Part shown: one piece after another, positions 62,590 through 64,000 of the stretch
How positions within the stretch are numbered: the stretch's first letter is position 1
How the letters are laid out: each line of letters begins with the position of its first letter
Assembly (NCBI GenBank): GCA_025716855.1
Contig: JAIXMQ010000014.1
Span: 293,001 to 357,000 of the forward strand
From: Pilaira anomala
Taxonomy: Eukaryota; Mucoromycota; Mucoromycetes; Mucorales; Mucoraceae
Reading direction: 5' to 3'
DNA length: 64,000 bases
Notes under the pieces: model-generated
What the model saw: only the letters and a program-made list of their open reading frames with translations
The model's database searches: none
Told to the model about the DNA's origin: nothing
Made by a program: the position numbers and the translations under genes

Positions 62590-64000
62590 GCTGCTGATCA
62601 TGGTTTATTTTAGAAGAAGTGAGGGTATCGGGTGATAAAGTAAGTTTTCCCACATAGGCAATGGTTCCAGTAGTTAGTACTGGCCTATTTAGTAATTGAA
62701 CTCTTTGACCTATTTTGAAATGGAGTGTGGGTTGACCAAAGAGGATGGAACATAATTTTGATTTGAACTTTATGTTCCAAGGTTGAGTAGGTGCAGCTGC
62801 CGCGGGTTTCTTTATAGGGTGAATCGGTTGTCTGGTAGCAGCAGCAGCAGCAGGTGATGACGATAATGATGATTTTTGATTTCTTTTTAATTCCTCTTCT
62901 GTTAGTAAAGTGCTGACTGGTACAGCGAGATCTAATATATATACATAAGTAATTAATGCAATGCTTTTTATATATATATATATATATAGTTACGTACCAT
63001 GTGATAGTGGCTCAATCACGCTTTTATCAATTGTATCTAACTCTTTCATTGTATTTAGATGAGTGGCGATATAACGTATCGTTTTATGTTTTGCATTTTT
63101 TAAAATGAATTTCACAGAAGGAGTTCTTTGTACATTATCTCTACACATTAAATTTCTCAAGATGCCTTTATATAATAAACAAGCATTTGATTCATTCATT
63201 TGAAGGTCTAATACACTTGATAAAAGATATTCCAAGAAATCAAAAGAATAAGTGATACCATCCACACAAGATAATAATTTTGGATATTTAGTACAATAAA
63301 AATCGAAATGATCTGCTAATAATTTTGAAGCGACTTGTTTTATCCTCTTTTGGGTAAATAATAATTGTGACCAATCATGATCAAGTACCCGATCCTGCGC
63401 AAGAAAACAACCGTGTAAGGTTTCTATGGCATTATTTTTGTTGACATGTTCTAATAATCTATCTTGTAAATAACCATGTAATGATTCCATTTCAATTGTT
63501 TGTGAAAATAAATAGTTTAAGGATGAACTTGACCAAAATGAAGGTAAATTCTTTTCTGGATCATTTATCAATAACTTTAGTATTGATTGTGTTAATTTGG
63601 TTAGGATTGGATCATTTTGTTGATTTGGGCCAGTAAAATAAAGTAATTGAGGTATTAATACTGTACAACTAGAACAGTAACAGTTAAGTCCATGCGTTAA
63701 TTGAATCAATTCTTCTTTTATAGTTAAACATAATTCTTCCATTCCTAAATAATCGGCTGCCATATACATGCTCTCTAACTGATCCAATATTTCCAAATTC
63801 CGACTTTCCGATGATACATCATCTGCTGCTGTTGTTGTTGTTGTTATTCTACTACTTGTCGTTTTTTTGGTATACATGAAATAAAGTACGTCATCTAATA
63901 CTGAAGAAGTAAATATATTTCGAGGTAAAAATACAATAGATGCCTCTGCTTCTTGAAATTTTGTATTAAATATTGAGTTGAAGTATTTTGATGAAGAGAT
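62347..64000 (-). CDS. BTB/POZ plus CAP-Gly protein, 5' end cut by window edge
   Basis: Visible exons 64000-62998, 62931-62518 and 62444-62347 give 504 residues plus stop; the start lies beyond the right edge. The first visible residues (ISSSKYFNSIF, VLDDVLYFMYTKK, YMAADYLGMEELC) are the central and C-terminal parts of a BTB fold, followed by a helical BACK-like region of about 200 residues. After an Ala/Pro linker comes a C-terminal CAP-Gly domain: FKIGQRVQLLN, TTGTIAYVGKL, GVELDRIVGTNDGSIGG, RYFTTLPNKGIFVKPSEV. The GTNDGS signature is a good variant of the microtubule and EB-binding GKNDG motif. A run of 17 Gln and a Ser/Thr stretch is inserted inside the CAP-Gly fold, between GKL and GVELD. 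BTB-Cul3 substrate recruitment to microtubules is a plausible but untested role. Confidence 0.88.
62546..62596 (-). repeat. CAA/CAG repeat encoding 17 glutamines inside the CAP-Gly domain
   Basis: Seventeen glutamine codons, mostly CAA with CAG at the start, lie between two conserved CAP-Gly strands. Flanking codons encode NHD and ILGVELD. Confidence 0.9.

Overview
The window looks like nuclear DNA of an early-diverging filamentous fungus, most probably Mucoromycota (inference). It is AT-rich, and the genes are cut by many short GT-AG introns: I reconstructed 79 complete introns in 22 genes, and every splice junction below keeps the reading frame. The standard genetic code fits throughout. 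Intergenic DNA carries long A or T runs of 25-44 bases. Gene products are typically fungal (HOG1-type MAP kinase, chorismate synthase, Crh-type GH16 enzyme, AP-1-like bZIP, fungal Rsm25/mS23).

Layout. 1-9 kb: the first exon of a secreted subtilase cut by the left edge, a 3.8 kb gene-poor stretch with a small inverted-repeat element, then a large secreted Gly/Leu/Thr repeat protein with non-repetitive ends (silk-like plan). 9.7-21.9 kb: housekeeping genes NIP7, HOG1, a TTC39/IML2-family protein, mitochondrial mS23, ZPR1 and ARO2. 22-27.6 kb: a second secreted subtilase with duplicated six-cysteine modules, and a GDSL phospholipase-like enzyme. 27.6-31.8 kb: a transposon graveyard with a decayed minus-strand ORF and a plus-strand transposase-like ORF broken by one TGA. 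32-45.8 kb: CCT7, a NET-domain nuclear protein, a bZIP factor, a PLP aminotransferase, and a DHHC palmitoyltransferase divergent from a RhoGAP. 45.8-49.1 kb: no gene supported. 49.1-56.9 kb: a compact plus-strand run of MutY glycosylase, QCR10, Crh-type GH16, a PH-domain protein and DED1. 57.3-64 kb: a HOOK-family dynein adaptor, then a BTB plus CAP-Gly protein cut by the right edge.

How the genes relate. There is no obvious pathway cluster. Recurrent themes are secretion and cell wall (two subtilases, silk-like protein, phospholipase, Crh enzyme), polarity and cytoskeleton (HOOK, BTB/CAP-Gly, RhoGAP, PH protein, CCT7), stress signalling (HOG1, bZIP) and translation (NIP7, mS23, DED1, ZPR1). 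The best candidates for something undescribed are the silk-like protein, the BTB/CAP-Gly fusion with polyglutamine inside the CAP-Gly fold, and the stand-alone NET-domain protein. Coordinates of multi-exon genes run from start codon to stop codon; exons are listed in the evidence.
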